Assembly (NCBI RefSeq): GCF_900104135.1
Contig: NZ_FNIV01000002.1
Span: forward strand, 434,001 to 498,000
Source: Halomonas shengliensis
Lineage (GTDB): Bacteria; Pseudomonadota; Gammaproteobacteria; Pseudomonadales; Halomonadaceae
Reading direction: 5' to 3'
DNA length: 64,000 bases
This document shows positions 35,246-46,346 of the stretch, in pieces. The notes under the pieces are model-generated. The model saw nothing but the letters and a program-made list of their open reading frames with translations, did no database searches and had not been told where the DNA came from. Made by a program: the position numbers and the translations under genes. Each line of letters begins with the position of its first letter. Position 1 is the first letter of the stretch.

Positions 35246-35739
35246 AGCGCCCACACCCCCGTCTCGCCGGCCTGCTGGCCCTGGCCTCGCTGGTCCTGCT
35301 CGCCGGCTGCGCCGGCAGCCCGGAGCGCCCTGATCCCGTGCGCCAGGCGCTCTTCAACCTGGGCGAGCGCGCCGCCGAGCGGGTGATGGCGGCCCCCACC
35401 CTGCCACGGCCGGCAGGCGACCAGGTCCTGCTGCTGGCCAACCCCGAGGTCAACGCCGGGCTCGGCATCGGCGAGGCGCGTTTCCGCGAGAGCCTGGTGC
35501 GCGCCCTGCTGGCGGTAGGCGACGGCCCCCAGGTGCTCGACTGGGGCGATGGCCTGAGCGCGGGGGGCGACAACCAGTGGCGGCTGGAGAGCCGCCTGGT
35601 GGCCGACGGCCCGCGCCTGTCGCTCTCCGACCGCGAGCTATTGCCCTACCGCCTGACGCTGACCCTGCGCCGCCCCGGCGAGGAGCGGGCCCTGTGGGAG
35701 GAGAGCCTGCAGGGCGCCCTGGACGCCACGGCACTCTAG
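35242..35739 (+). CDS. Small outer-membrane lipoprotein of unknown function
   Basis: A 165-residue precursor with lipobox LVLLAGCAGS (signal LAGLLALASLVLLAG). The mature part begins AGSPERPDPVRQALFNLGER, and the C-terminal half has short beta-strand segments (DNQWRLESRLVADGPRLSLS, PYRLTLTLRRPGEERALWEE). The fold hints at LpoB/YcfM-like or curli-assembly-like small lipoproteins, but similarity is too weak to assign. Translationally coupled to the preceding hydrolase. Confidence 0.7.
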   Translation: MKRPHPRLAGLLALASLVLLAGCAGSPERPDPVRQALFNLGERAAERVMAAPTLPRPAGDQVLLLANPEVNAGLGIGEARFRESLVRALLAVGDGPQVLDWGDGLSAGGDNQWRLESRLVADGPRLSLSDRELLPYRLTLTLRRPGEERALWEESLQGALDATAL

Positions 35740-35765
35740 TTCCCCTCACGCCTCACTTCTCGGCC

Positions 35766-37274
35766 TCACCCCTTGAGCAGTCGATCGAGCTGGCGATAGC
35801 CCACCGCCTCGATCAACTGCTCGCGCTCGGGGCGCACCGCGCCGGCGAGGTCGGCCAGGGTCAGCGCCACCCGCAGCACCCGATGGTAGGCCCGCGCCGA
35901 GAGCTTGAGCCGCTCCAGCACCTGGGCCAGCCAGGCGCGATCCGCCGCCGAGAGGCCGCAGGCCGCCTCCAGCTCGCGCCCGGCCAGGTGGGCGTTGAGG
36001 GCGCCTCGCGCCAGCTGGCGCTCGCGGGCGGCCAGCACCCGCTCGCGCACCGCCGCGGAGCTCTCCCCGGGCTGGCTGCCGGTGAGCTGCTCCGGCGGCA
36101 GCGCCGGCACCTCCACCTGCAGGTCGATGCGGTCGAGCAGCGGCCCGGAGAGCCTGGCCTGGTAGCGCTGAATCTGCGCCGCGGTGCAGTGGCAGGCCTG
36201 GCGCGGATCGCCCAGATGGCCGCAGGGGCAGGGGTTCATGGCGGCGACAAGCATGAAGCGCGCCGGATAACGGCGCTCGTGGCTGGCCCGGGCGATATGG
36301 ATGCGTCCCGACTCCATGGGCTCGCGCATCACCTCCAGCACATGGCGCGGGAACTCCGGCAGCTCGTCGAGGAACAGCACCCCGTGGTGGGCCAGGGAGA
36401 TCTCGCCTGGGCGCGGTCGCGCGCCACCGCCCACCAGGGCCACCGCGCTGGCGGTATGGTGCGGGGCGCGGAAGGGACGCCGCCCCCACTCGGCGCGCAG
36501 CGGCAGGCCGCTGACCGAGCGTACCGCCGCCACCTCCAGCGCCTCGTCGTCGGTGAGCGGCGGCAGGATGCCGGGCAGGCGACTGGCCAGCATGGTCTTG
36601 CCGGTGCCGGGCGGACCGGCGAAGAGCAGGTTGTGGGCGCCGGCGGCGGCCACCTCCAGCGCCCGACGGGCCTGGAACTGGCCGCGCACCTCGGCGAGGT
36701 CAGGCAGCGGCTGGGTGGCCTCGGGCGGGCGCGTTAGCCGGTGGGGGGCGATGGGGGTCTGGCCCAGCAGGTGGGCGACCACCTCCAGCAGGTGGTCGGC
36801 GGGCAGCACCTCGAGCTCGCCGGCCAGGGCCGCCTCGTCGGCGTTGGCCCGCGGCACGATCAGCCCGCGGCCGGCGCGCCGCGCGGCCAGGGCCAGCGGC
36901 AGCACACCCTCCACGGGGCGCAGGGCGCCGTCCAGCGCCAGCTCGCCGACGCTCTCGGTCTGCGCCAGGCAGTCGGGGGGCAGCTGGCCGGAGGCGAGCA
37001 GCAGCCCCAGGGCGATGGGCAGGTCGAAGCGTCCGCCCTCCTTGGGCAGGTCGGCGGGCGCCAGGTTGAGGGTGATGCGGCGCAGCGGGTACTCGAAGCC
37101 GGCATTGACCAGGGCGCTGCGCACCCGCTCGCGGCTCTCCTTAACCGCCGTCTCGGGCAGCCCGACCAGCGTCATGCTGGGCAGGCCGTTGGAGAGGTGC
37201 ACCTCCACCTGCACCTCGGGTGCCTCCAGGCCGAGCCCGGCCCGGGTATGCACGATCGCCAGCGTCATGGGCAT
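35766..37274 (-). CDS. comM: YifB/ComM family Mg-chelatase-like AAA+ ATPase
   Basis: ComM is a hexameric helicase that promotes branch migration during natural transformation. The 502-residue protein begins MPMTLAIVHTRAGLGLEAPE, followed by the Lon-like fold (VEVHLSNGLPSMTLVGLPET), Walker A FAGPPGTGKTMLAS, Walker B GVLFLDELPEFPRHVLEVMR and the cysteine motif NPCPCGHLGDPRQACHC. It has the usual length and order. It is convergent with the lipoprotein gene, and ubiK lies upstream as in many gammaproteobacteria. Confidence 0.94.
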   Translation of the reverse strand: MPMTLAIVHTRAGLGLEAPEVQVEVHLSNGLPSMTLVGLPETAVKESRERVRSALVNAGFEYPLRRITLNLAPADLPKEGGRFDLPIALGLLLASGQLPPDCLAQTESVGELALDGALRPVEGVLPLALAARRAGRGLIVPRANADEAALAGELEVLPADHLLEVVAHLLGQTPIAPHRLTRPPEATQPLPDLAEVRGQFQARRALEVAAAGAHNLLFAGPPGTGKTMLASRLPGILPPLTDDEALEVAAVRSVSGLPLRAEWGRRPFRAPHHTASAVALVGGGARPRPGEISLAHHGVLFLDELPEFPRHVLEVMREPMESGRIHIARASHERRYPARFMLVAAMNPCPCGHLGDPRQACHCTAAQIQRYQARLSGPLLDRIDLQVEVPALPPEQLTGSQPGESSAAVRERVLAARERQLARGALNAHLAGRELEAACGLSAADRAWLAQVLERLKLSARAYHRVLRVALTLADLAGAVRPEREQLIEAVGYRQLDRLLKG

Positions 37275-37335
37275 TCCCTCGCGACAGGACTGCTCTCAGG
37301 CTAGTCCAGGGCGCGGCGGGTCGCCCGGCACGGCC

Positions 37336-37683
37336 TCAGGAGGCGGCGTCGCCATCCTTGCGCGGGGCGCCCTCCTGCTCAGCGTGCTCCTCAGCGCGCG
37401 TCGCCGGGGCCTCGGCCGCCGCGGCGCTGCCGCCGGCCTGGGCCTCCACCAGCGCCTCTAGGGCGGCGACCTGCTTCTCCAGCGACTCCACCCGCGAGCG
37501 GGTGCGCTGCAGCACGTCCATGAGGATGTCGAAGTCCTCCCGCGAGACCAGCTCCAGGCGGTCGAAGGCGCCCTTCACCACCTGCTGGACGCCCTTCTGG
37601 ATCTCCTCAGGGGCCTGGGAGGCACCCTGCAGGCGCTCGCCGATCTGCTGGGCCAGGCGGCCGATCCTGTCGTGGGTCACCAT
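37336..37683 (-). CDS. ubiK: Ubiquinone biosynthesis accessory factor UbiK (YqiC/BMFP)
   Basis: UbiK is a small trimeric coiled-coil protein that aids aerobic ubiquinone synthesis with UbiJ. The 115-residue product has MVTHDRIGRLAQQIGERLQG, QKGVQQVVKGAFDRLELVSR, EDFDILMDVLQRTRSRVESL and the heptad KQVAALEALVEAQ, with an acidic, Ala-rich disordered tail. GGAG lies 8 bases before the ATG at 37683. Together with ubiTUV at 23-30 kb, the window holds parts of both the aerobic and anaerobic quinone routes. Confidence 0.92.
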   Translation of the reverse strand: MVTHDRIGRLAQQIGERLQGASQAPEEIQKGVQQVVKGAFDRLELVSREDFDILMDVLQRTRSRVESLEKQVAALEALVEAQAGGSAAAAEAPATRAEEHAEQEGAPRKDGDAAS

Positions 37684-37685
37684 GA

Positions 37686-38312
<627 letters not shown>

Positions 38313-38352
38313 GCCATGACCGACTGCCGCTTCCCCGACTGGAGAATCCACC

Positions 38353-40084
<1,732 letters not shown>

Positions 40085-40131
40085 GCGGCCAGGCGGCCTG
40101 GCGAAGCTTAAGCCCAAGTGACCAGTCGCAA

Positions 40132-40166
40132 GAAACCCCACCAGGCGATCGGCCCGGTGGGGTTTC
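40132..40166. terminator. Bidirectional terminator between the second PII gene and fpr
   Basis: GAAACCCCACC (40132-40142) and GGTGGGGTTTC (40156-40166) form an 11-bp stem with a 13-base loop, in the gap between convergent stops. The A- and T-rich stem ends serve both directions. Confidence 0.7.
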
Positions 40167-40235
40167 ACGTTTCTGCCTCGCTGCCGGCCGCCCATCACCG
40201 AACCGCTTGGCGGCTCGGCGCTGGCAACTCGACGC

Positions 40236-41012
40236 TTACTTCTCGACGAAGGCCCGCTCGATCACGTAGTCACCCGGCTCGCCCATGCGCGGCGAGATCT
40301 TGAAGCCCAACTCGTCGAGCAGCTCGCTGGTGCTCTCCAGCATCGCCGGGCTGCCGCAGATCATGGCACGATCCTGCTTGGGGTCCAGCGCCGGCAGGCC
40401 GGTGTCCTCGGCCAGCTTGCCGCTGCGGATATGGTCGGTCAGGCGACCCATGGTGTGGAACGCCTCGCGGGTCACCGTGGGGTAGTAGACCAGCTTCTCG
40501 CTGATCTCCTCGCCCAGGTACTCGTGGGCCGGCAGCTCCTTCTGGATGAAGTCGGCGTAGGCCAGCTCGCTGACGTTGCGCACGCCGTGTACCAGCACCA
40601 CCTTCTCGAAGCGCTCGTAGACCTCGGGATCCTGGATCAGGCTCATGAAGGGCGCCAGGCCCGTGCCGGTGGAGAGCAGGTAGAGGTTGCGCCCCGGCAG
40701 CAGGTCGTCGGTGACCAGGGTGCCGGTGGGCTTGCGACTGACCATGATCTGGTCACCCACCTGGAGGTGCTGCAGCCGCGAGGTGAGGGGGCCGTCGGGC
40801 ACCTTGATGCTGAAGAACTCCAGGTGGTCCTCGTAGTTGGGACTGGCGATGGAGTAGGCACGCATCAGCGGCTTGCCCCCCACCTCCAGGCCGATCATCA
40901 CGAACTGCCCGTTCTTGAAGCGCAGGCTGCGCTCGCGGGTGGTGCGGAAGCTGAACAGGGTGTCGTTCCAGTGGTGGACGCTGAGCACCTCTTCCAGGGC
41001 GAACTTGCTCAT
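40236..41012 (-). CDS. fpr: Ferredoxin/flavodoxin--NADP reductase Fpr
   Basis: Fpr exchanges electrons between NADPH and ferredoxin or flavodoxin and helps in oxidative and iron-sulfur stress. The 258-residue length, RFKNGQFVMIGLEVGGKPLM, the FAD motif RAYSIASPNY, the nucleotide loop LLSTGTGLAPFMSLIQDPEV, DRAMICGSPAMLESTSELLD and the C-terminus YVIERAFVEK are those of the Azotobacter/Pseudomonas subclass I enzyme. AGAGGAG precedes the ATG. It is divergent from a LysR gene, the arrangement known for fpr-finR in Pseudomonas. Confidence 0.95.
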   Translation of the reverse strand: MSKFALEEVLSVHHWNDTLFSFRTTRERSLRFKNGQFVMIGLEVGGKPLMRAYSIASPNYEDHLEFFSIKVPDGPLTSRLQHLQVGDQIMVSRKPTGTLVTDDLLPGRNLYLLSTGTGLAPFMSLIQDPEVYERFEKVVLVHGVRNVSELAYADFIQKELPAHEYLGEEISEKLVYYPTVTREAFHTMGRLTDHIRSGKLAEDTGLPALDPKQDRAMICGSPAMLESTSELLDELGFKISPRMGEPGDYVIERAFVEK

Positions 41013-41052
41013 GCCGGCTCCTCTGAGTGCGAAAGATCTCCTGGCGGAGAGA

Positions 41053-41058
41053 CTTATA
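41053..41058 (-). promoter_or_regulatory. Candidate -10 element of fpr
   Basis: TATAAG on the minus strand in the AT-rich fpr/lysR gap; no strong -35 lies at 17 bp, as expected for a promoter that needs a LysR activator. Confidence 0.4.
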
Positions 41059-41135
41059 TGCTTTAAAAGAATAAAACAGGCTTGTAGATTTGCATTGAAT
41101 TCTAAGCCAGGAGGCGTTATCTGTTAAATGGATTG

Positions 41136-41156
41136 TATGGATAACCTTTATCCATA
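41136..41156 (+). promoter_or_regulatory. 21-bp palindrome upstream of the LysR gene
   Basis: TATGGATAA (41136-41144) and TTATCCATA (41148-41156) are exact complements with 3 bases between, 30 bases before the lysR ATG. Its position over the regulator's own promoter suggests autoregulation; it may also serve fpr on the other strand. Confidence 0.55.
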
Positions 41157-41186
41157 ACCTTGATATACGTCATCGGAGAGCCACCC

Positions 41187-42113
41187 ATGCGCTTCACCCT
41201 GCGCCAGCTGGAAGTCTTCGTGGCGGTGGCCCAGCACGAGAGCGTGTCGCGGGCCGCCCGCGCCCTGGCGCTCTCCCAGTCCGCAGCCAGCAGTGCCCTG
41301 GCCGAGCTGGAGCGCCAGTTCGACTGCCAGCTGCTCGATCGCCACGGCAAGCGCCTGCGCCTCAACGCCCTGGGCTTCCAGCTGCTGCCCAAGGCGGTGG
41401 CGCTGCTCGACCGCGCCGAGGAGGTGGAGGAGCTGCTCCACGGCCAGCAGGGCATCGGCGTGCTGGACGTCGGCGCCACCCTGACCATCGGCAACTACCT
41501 GGCCACCCTGCTGATCAGCGACTTCATGCAGCGCTATCCGGGCAGCCGGGTGCGCCTGGCGGTGCGCAATACCCGCGCGATCGTCGAGAGCGTGCGCCAC
41601 CACCGCCTCGACCTGGGGCTGATCGAGGGGCAGTGCGAGGAGGAGGACGTGGTCACCCAGCCCTGGGTGGAGGATGAACTGGTGGTGTTCTGCTCGCCGC
41701 GCCACCCCCTGGCCGGCGCCGGCGCGGTGGAGCTAGGCCGCCTGCTGCGCGAGGCGTGGATCATGCGCGAGGAGGGCTCCGGCACGCGCCTGACCCTGGA
41801 GCAGGCGGCACGCCACCGGCGCGGGCGCTTCAACGTGCTGCTGGAGCTGGAGCACACCGAGGGCATTAAGCGGGCGGTGGAGTCGGGGCTGGGAATCGGT
41901 TGCGTCTCGAAGCTTGCCCTGCGCGACGCCTTCCGCCGCGGCAGCCTGGTGCCCATCTCCACCCCGGAGCTGGACCTGAGTCGCCAGTTCACCTTTATCT
42001 GGCACCGCCACAAGTACCTCGCCACCGGCATGCGCGAGTTCCTCAAGCTGTGCCGGCAGATGACCGAGGGGGTCACCCGCAGCGACCAGATCGACCTGCC
42101 GCCGGTGCCCTGA
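41187..42113 (+). CDS. LysR family transcriptional regulator (FinR-like by context)
   Basis: The 308-residue protein has the LysR winged helix (MRFTLRQLEVFVAVAQHESV, ARALALSQSAASSALAELER, LLDRHGKRLRLNALGFQLLP) and the two-lobed effector domain (GVLDVGATLTIGNYLATLLI, HHRLDLGLIEGQCEEEDVVT, EGIKRAVESGLGIGCVSKLA). It is divergent from fpr; in Pseudomonas the LysR protein FinR in this position activates fpr under superoxide or iron-sulfur stress. Identity with FinR is inferred from context. The CysB-like family name should not be assumed. GGAGAG precedes the ATG. Confidence 0.88.
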   Translation: MRFTLRQLEVFVAVAQHESVSRAARALALSQSAASSALAELERQFDCQLLDRHGKRLRLNALGFQLLPKAVALLDRAEEVEELLHGQQGIGVLDVGATLTIGNYLATLLISDFMQRYPGSRVRLAVRNTRAIVESVRHHRLDLGLIEGQCEEEDVVTQPWVEDELVVFCSPRHPLAGAGAVELGRLLREAWIMREEGSGTRLTLEQAARHRRGRFNVLLELEHTEGIKRAVESGLGIGCVSKLALRDAFRRGSLVPISTPELDLSRQFTFIWHRHKYLATGMREFLKLCRQMTEGVTRSDQIDLPPVP

Positions 42114-42136
42114 GGCGAAGCCGCTCCTCACAACGG

Positions 42137-42165
42137 CATCGGGCCCGGCGGTACCGGGCCCGATG
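42137..42165. terminator. Hairpin between the LysR gene and the host-attachment-like gene
   Basis: CATCGGGCCCGG (42137-42148), loop CGGTA, CCGGGCCCGATG (42154-42165): a perfect 12-bp stem in the gap between convergent stops. No T-tract. Confidence 0.6.
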
Positions 42166-42186
42166 GGTGCCAGGCAGGCCTGGCGG

Positions 42187-42615
42187 TCAGCGCATATCGC
42201 TGACCGCCTCCTGGATCTCCTCGAGGCTCGCCTTGGTGAGGTCCTTGGTCAGGGAGTGGATCACCAGCTTCGCGGTGGGGCCGTCGAGCTTGTCGCGCAG
42301 CTGGCCGAGGAAGCGTGCCGGCGCCACCAGGATCAGCTTCTCCATGCTGTTGTCGGTGCGCGCCCGGTAGAGGCGCTCGGCCACCTCCTTGGCGAACACC
42401 TGCTCCTCGTGGGCCCGCGCCGTGCTCTCGCCGCCGGCCGAGCGCGCCGAGGTCGCGGTCGACTCGTGCACGTCGGCCCCGCGATCCGTCACCAGGTCGC
42501 CCTCGTGCAGCCGGCTCGCCGCGTGCACCAGGCTGTCCTGCTCGACCAGCTTGAGCGCGTCGCGGGTGAAGATCCTCGCCCGCGCCGCATCCGCCACCAC
42601 GATATAGGTTGTCAT
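42187..42615 (-). CDS. Host attachment protein family (PF10116-type)
   Basis: The 142-residue protein begins MTTYIVVADAARARIFTRDA, followed by an Arg/Ser-rich low-complexity stretch (STATSARSAGGESTARAHEE) and EQVFAKEVAERLYRARTDN, LILVAPARFLGQLRDKLDG and a final THVL-like helix LTKDLTKASLEEIQEAVSDM. This matches the 'protein required for attachment to host cells' family, whose fold resembles eRF1 domain 2 and archaeal/bacterial baeRF proteins. The real cellular role is unclear. GAGGAG precedes the ATG at 42615. Confidence 0.82.
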   Translation of the reverse strand: MTTYIVVADAARARIFTRDALKLVEQDSLVHAASRLHEGDLVTDRGADVHESTATSARSAGGESTARAHEEQVFAKEVAERLYRARTDNSMEKLILVAPARFLGQLRDKLDGPTAKLVIHSLTKDLTKASLEEIQEAVSDMR

Positions 42616-42822
42616 AGCCACTCCTCGATACCGGTGGGTCGACGGCCGACGCCGCGCCGGCCGCCTCTGGATCAACCATGGCAAGCACCATGACGGCGGT
42701 CAACCACCCGATGCGGGCACACGGCAGGAACTGCAGCCTGGGCGCAACTGGGGTAGCATTCGGGTAAGCCGGCAGGGAGGTCGGCCGTCTCATCACCACG
42801 ATGTGCCTCCGGGAGGACCCCG

Positions 42823-43305
42823 ATGCGTCAGTTCCTGTTTCCCCGCCGCCCCCTCGCCCGCGGCACCCTGCTCACCTGCCACCTGCTGCTGCAGCTCGGC
42901 CTCGCCGCCGGCGCGGCGCTGTGGCTCGCCCCGCGCACCCCCTGGCTCTCCGCCACGACCTGGCAGGCGGCCTGGCCCGACGTGGCGCTGGGGGTGGGCC
43001 TCTGGTTGCTGGCGGCGGTGGTGCTGCGGCTGGTCGCCGAGCTGTGGCTGCTGCCCCACCACCTTGCCGGCCAGCTCGGCGCCGGGCCGGTGATCACCCG
43101 CTCCTGGGAGCGACGCCCCGCCGTGCACGACCGCGAGGCCGCCTGGACCAGCGAGGCACGCCCGCTGGACGGCGAGGACGAGGTGGTCGGCCGCGCCCGG
43201 GTGACCCGCCCCGCCGAGCCGCTGCGTCAGCGTGGCCGGGAGCCCTCGCTGGACCTGGCAGCTCACGCTGGCGAGGCAGCGGCACCCCGCGACCCACGCC
43301 TCTAG
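42823..43305 (+). CDS. Hypothetical two-span membrane protein
   Basis: A 160-residue protein not matched to a known family. It has two hydrophobic spans (LTCHLLLQLGLAAGAALWLA and VALGVGLWLLAAVVLRLVAE LWLL) and a polar, disordered C-terminal half rich in Arg, Glu and Pro. GGGAGG precedes the ATG, and codon use looks like that of neighbours, so it is probably a real gene. It converges on the VanZ-like gene 26 bases away. Confidence 0.6.
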   Translation: MRQFLFPRRPLARGTLLTCHLLLQLGLAAGAALWLAPRTPWLSATTWQAAWPDVALGVGLWLLAAVVLRLVAELWLLPHHLAGQLGAGPVITRSWERRPAVHDREAAWTSEARPLDGEDEVVGRARVTRPAEPLRQRGREPSLDLAAHAGEAAAPRDPRL

Positions 43306-43330
43306 CGTCGAGCCGCCGGTTCCGAAGCCG

Positions 43331-43729
43331 CTAGCTCCGAAGGACCTGGGCGCCGAAGAGGAGACGACGCAGGCCGGCCAGCAGCAGCACGGCGGCCCCG
43401 GCGCCGAGGGCGTTGGCCAGGATATCGGCCCAGTCGCCGCCGCTGCGTCCCGGCACCGGCAGCTGGGCGAACTCGATGACGCCGCCGTAACCGGCGGCGA
43501 GCAGCAGGGCCAGCGGCGGGCGCACGCCGGCCAGGCCGATCAGGCCGGCGAGGCCGGCATAGCCCACGAAGTGGCTGAGCTTGTCCCAGGGCAGGCGGCT
43601 GGGCATCTCCTCCCCCGGGGTCAGGCTGCCCAGGGCGATGACCAGCGCCGCCACGACGGCCAGCGCCGCCCACAGGCGGCGCCGGTCGTGCAGGCGGCGA
43701 AGGCCCCCTCGCCAGCCCCCTTCAGCCAT
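43331..43729 (-). CDS. VanZ-like membrane protein
   Basis: The 132-residue protein has four spans and the VanZ core: [40 protein letters not shown] and [13 protein letters not shown]. VanZ-type proteins are linked to low-level glycopeptide resistance in Gram-positives, but family members are widespread and their role in Gram-negatives is unknown. Its start overlaps the end of hemE by 8 bases, so it is coupled to hemE. Confidence 0.78.
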   Translation of the reverse strand: MAEGGWRGGLRRLHDRRRLWAALAVVAALVIALGSLTPGEEMPSRLPWDKLSHFVGYAGLAGLIGLAGVRPPLALLLAAGYGGVIEFAQLPVPGRSGGDWADILANALGAGAAVLLLAGLRRLLFGAQVLRS

Positions 43730-44798
43730 GGGGGATGCTGCGGTGGTAGGCGGGGCTCAGGTCGTGCAGCGCCTCCATGAAGGCGGTGACCCGGTCGGGG
43801 TCGGTGAACTGGCTGATGCCGTGGCCCAGGTTGAAGACGTGGCCCGGCCCCTCGCCGTAGCTCTCCAGGATGCGTGCCACCTCTGCGCGGATCGCCTCGG
43901 GGCGGGCGAACAGCACGTTGGGGTCGAGGTTGCCCTGCAGCGCCACCTTGTGGCCCACCCGGGCACGCGCGTAGGCGAGCTCGGTGGTCCAGTCCAGGCC
44001 CACGGCGTCGGACCCGGCCAGGGCGATGTCCTCGAGCCACTGGCCACCGTTCTTGGTGAACAGGATCACCGGCACGCGGCGCCCCTCGTGCTCGCGGATC
44101 AGGCCGGCGACGATCTGCTCCATGTAGCGCAGCGAGAACTCCAGGTAGGCCGGCGTGGAGAGCGCCCCGCCCCAGGTGTCGAAGATCTGCACCGCCTGGG
44201 CGCCGGCGCGGATCTGGGCATTGAGGTAGTCGGTCACCGCCGTGGCCAGGGTGTCGAGCAGGTCATGCATCACGCTGGGCGTGTCGTAGAGCATGGTCTT
44301 GACGTGGCGGAAGTCCTTGCTGGAGCTGCCCTCCACCATGTAGGTGGCGAGCGTCCAGGGGCTGCCGGAGAAGCCGATCAGCGGCACCCGGCCGTTGAGC
44401 TCACGGCGGATGGTGGAGACCGCGCGCATCACGTAGTCGAGGTCGCGCTCGGCGTCGGGGGCAGTCAGCGCCGCCACCTCCTCGGCGGTGCGCACCGGCT
44501 TGCGGAACTTGGGCCCCTCGCCGGTCTCGAAGTAGAGCCCCAGCCCCATGGCGTCGGGGATGGTGAGGATATCCGAGAACAGGATCGCGGCGTCCAGCGG
44601 ATAGCGCTCCAGCGGCTGCAGCGTCACCTCGCAGGCCAGGTCATGGTTGCGACACAGGTCCATGAAGTTGCCGGCCTCGGCGCGGGTGGCGCGGTACTCC
44701 GGCAGGTAGCGTCCGGCCTGGCGCATCATCCACACCGGGGTGCGGTCCACCGGCTGGCGCGCCAGGGCGCGCAGAAAACGATCGTTCTTGAGTTCCAT
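43722..44798 (-). CDS. hemE: Uroporphyrinogen decarboxylase
   Basis: HemE decarboxylates uroporphyrinogen III to coproporphyrinogen III in haem synthesis, competing with NirE for the same substrate. The 358-residue protein has [40 protein letters not shown], the active-site [18 protein letters not shown] and [20 protein letters not shown], and ends [20 protein letters not shown]. Length is typical. The ATG at 44798 begins the conserved [20 protein letters not shown]. Confidence 0.97.
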   Translation of the reverse strand: MELKNDRFLRALARQPVDRTPVWMMRQAGRYLPEYRATRAEAGNFMDLCRNHDLACEVTLQPLERYPLDAAILFSDILTIPDAMGLGLYFETGEGPKFRKPVRTAEEVAALTAPDAERDLDYVMRAVSTIRRELNGRVPLIGFSGSPWTLATYMVEGSSSKDFRHVKTMLYDTPSVMHDLLDTLATAVTDYLNAQIRAGAQAVQIFDTWGGALSTPAYLEFSLRYMEQIVAGLIREHEGRRVPVILFTKNGGQWLEDIALAGSDAVGLDWTTELAYARARVGHKVALQGNLDPNVLFARPEAIRAEVARILESYGEGPGHVFNLGHGISQFTDPDRVTAFMEALHDLSPAYHRSIPHG

Positions 44799-44887
44799 GC
44801 GGCGGTCATCCACGGGAAATGTGCCCGGCATTGTACCCGATCAGGACGGCCGGCGGCTGCGCCCGTGAGCCGCCGGCGGCTTCCTGC

Positions 44888-44893
44888 TAGAAT
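44888..44893 (+). promoter_or_regulatory. Extended -10 promoter of ribA
   Basis: TGC-TAGAAT (extended -10 TGN plus a 5/6 hexamer) ends 48 bases before the ribA GTG; the -35 region is weak, as usual for extended -10 promoters. Confidence 0.5.
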
Positions 44894-44941
44894 GGCGGCC
44901 CACCCTGCGGCACCGCCCGCGGCCTGCTACCGAGGTACCCC

Positions 44942-45577
44942 GTGACGATTCGCTTCATCGCCGCCTCCCGACTGCCCACTCCCTGGGCCACCTTCACCAT
45001 GCACGGCTTCGAGGACGAGGCCACCGGCAAGGACCATATCGCCCTGACCCTGGGCGACGTGGCCGACGGCGAGCCGGTGCTGGGGCGGGTGCATTCGGAG
45101 TGTCTGACCGGCGACGCCCTCTTCTCGATGCGCTGCGACTGCGGCTACCAGCTGCAGGAGGCGCTCAAGCGCATCGCCGAGGAGGGGCGCGGGGTGCTGC
45201 TCTACCTGCGCCAGGAGGGGCGCGGCATCGGCCTGCTCAACAAGATCCGCGCCTATCACCTGCAGGACCAGGGCGCCGACACCGTGGAGGCCAACGAACG
45301 GCTGGGCTTCGCCGCCGACCTGCGCCGCTACGACCTCTGCGTGCCGATGCTCGAGCACCTGGGCATCGCCGCACTGCGCCTGATGACCAACAACCCGCGC
45401 AAGGTCGACGCCCTGACCCAGGCCGGCGTCACGGTCGTGGAACGGGTGCCGCTGACCACCGGCCTCAACCCCCACAACGAGCAGTATCTCTCCACCAAGG
45501 CGGGCAAGCTCGGCCACATGATGGCGCTGGGCGACTTCACCCAGGCCAGCGACGTGGACATCGAGCGCAAGGAGTGA
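44942..45577 (+). CDS. ribA: GTP cyclohydrolase II
   Basis: RibA opens the riboflavin pathway by converting GTP to a diaminopyrimidine. The 211-residue protein has the zinc site [19 protein letters not shown], the catalytic [20 protein letters not shown] and [20 protein letters not shown]. It is monofunctional, without the RibB domain. The start is GTG; the conserved N-terminus ([20 protein letters not shown]) begins right after it. It is divergent from hemE and ends 1 base before the convergent djlA stop. Confidence 0.96.
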   Translation: MTIRFIAASRLPTPWATFTMHGFEDEATGKDHIALTLGDVADGEPVLGRVHSECLTGDALFSMRCDCGYQLQEALKRIAEEGRGVLLYLRQEGRGIGLLNKIRAYHLQDQGADTVEANERLGFAADLRRYDLCVPMLEHLGIAALRLMTNNPRKVDALTQAGVTVVERVPLTTGLNPHNEQYLSTKAGKLGHMMALGDFTQASDVDIERKE

Positions 45578-45578
45578 C

Positions 45579-46346
45579 TCAGGCCGCCCGTGCCTTGCGG
45601 ATGCGCTCGTAGGCGTTGCCGATCTCGCTGGTACGCTCCCGGGCGACCTCGCGCATGCTCTCGGGCAGCCCCTTGGCGGCCAGCTTGTCGGGGTGGTTCT
45701 GGCTCATCAGCCGTCGGTAGGCGCGCTTGACCTCGGCATCGCTGGCGTCCTGCTCGACCCCCAGCACCCGATAGGCATCGGCCAGGGAGAGCCCCCCGGA
45801 GGCACCCCCCGCAGCCTGCCCGGCGCCGCCGTGCAGCATCGCCTCGACCTGGGCGATCTCCGCCTCGGAGCAGCCCAGGCCGCGTACCACCCGCATCAGC
45901 ATCTCGCGCTCGGCGGGATGCAGCTGGCCGTCGGCGGCGATCGCCGCCAGCTGCACCTGCAGGAAGACCTGGCGCAGGGCGGGCTGGGGCCCCAGCAGCG
46001 GGCGCAGCCTGGCCAGCTCCGCGTCCAGGTCGAAGTCCGGCGCCTTGCCCCGGTTGAAGTCGGCGCGGGCCTGGGCGCGCTGGGCCTCGTTGAGGCGCAG
46101 GCGGTCCCACAGCACGCGCGAGGCGGCAAGCTCGTCCTCGCTGACCCGGCCATCCGCCTTGCACAGGCAGCCCATCACCGCGAAGGTCGATTCAAGGAAC
46201 TGCGCCTGGGAGGCGGCCAGCTTGCCCACCAGGCTGCGACGCAGGCGGGTGACCAGCCAGTAGCCGAGCCCGCCGCCGACGAGCCCGCCCAGGGGCCCGC
46301 CGATCAGCCAGCCGAGTCCCGCCCCGATCAGCACCACGATCCACAT
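45579..46346 (-). CDS. djlA: Co-chaperone DjlA (membrane-anchored J protein)
   Basis: DjlA is an inner-membrane DnaK co-chaperone. The 255-residue protein has a Gly-rich single N-terminal span ([20 protein letters not shown]), a central TerB-like helical domain (STFAVMGCLCKADGRVSEDE, AAIAADGQLHPAEREMLMRV) and a C-terminal J domain with the HPD motif (DAYRVLGVEQDASDAEVKRA, RLMSQNHPDKLAAKGLP). Its ATG overlaps the dxs stop by one base, so it is coupled to dxs. Confidence 0.93.
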   Translation of the reverse strand: MWIVVLIGAGLGWLIGGPLGGLVGGGLGYWLVTRLRRSLVGKLAASQAQFLESTFAVMGCLCKADGRVSEDELAASRVLWDRLRLNEAQRAQARADFNRGKAPDFDLDAELARLRPLLGPQPALRQVFLQVQLAAIAADGQLHPAEREMLMRVVRGLGCSEAEIAQVEAMLHGGAGQAAGGASGGLSLADAYRVLGVEQDASDAEVKRAYRRLMSQNHPDKLAAKGLPESMREVARERTSEIGNAYERIRKARAA

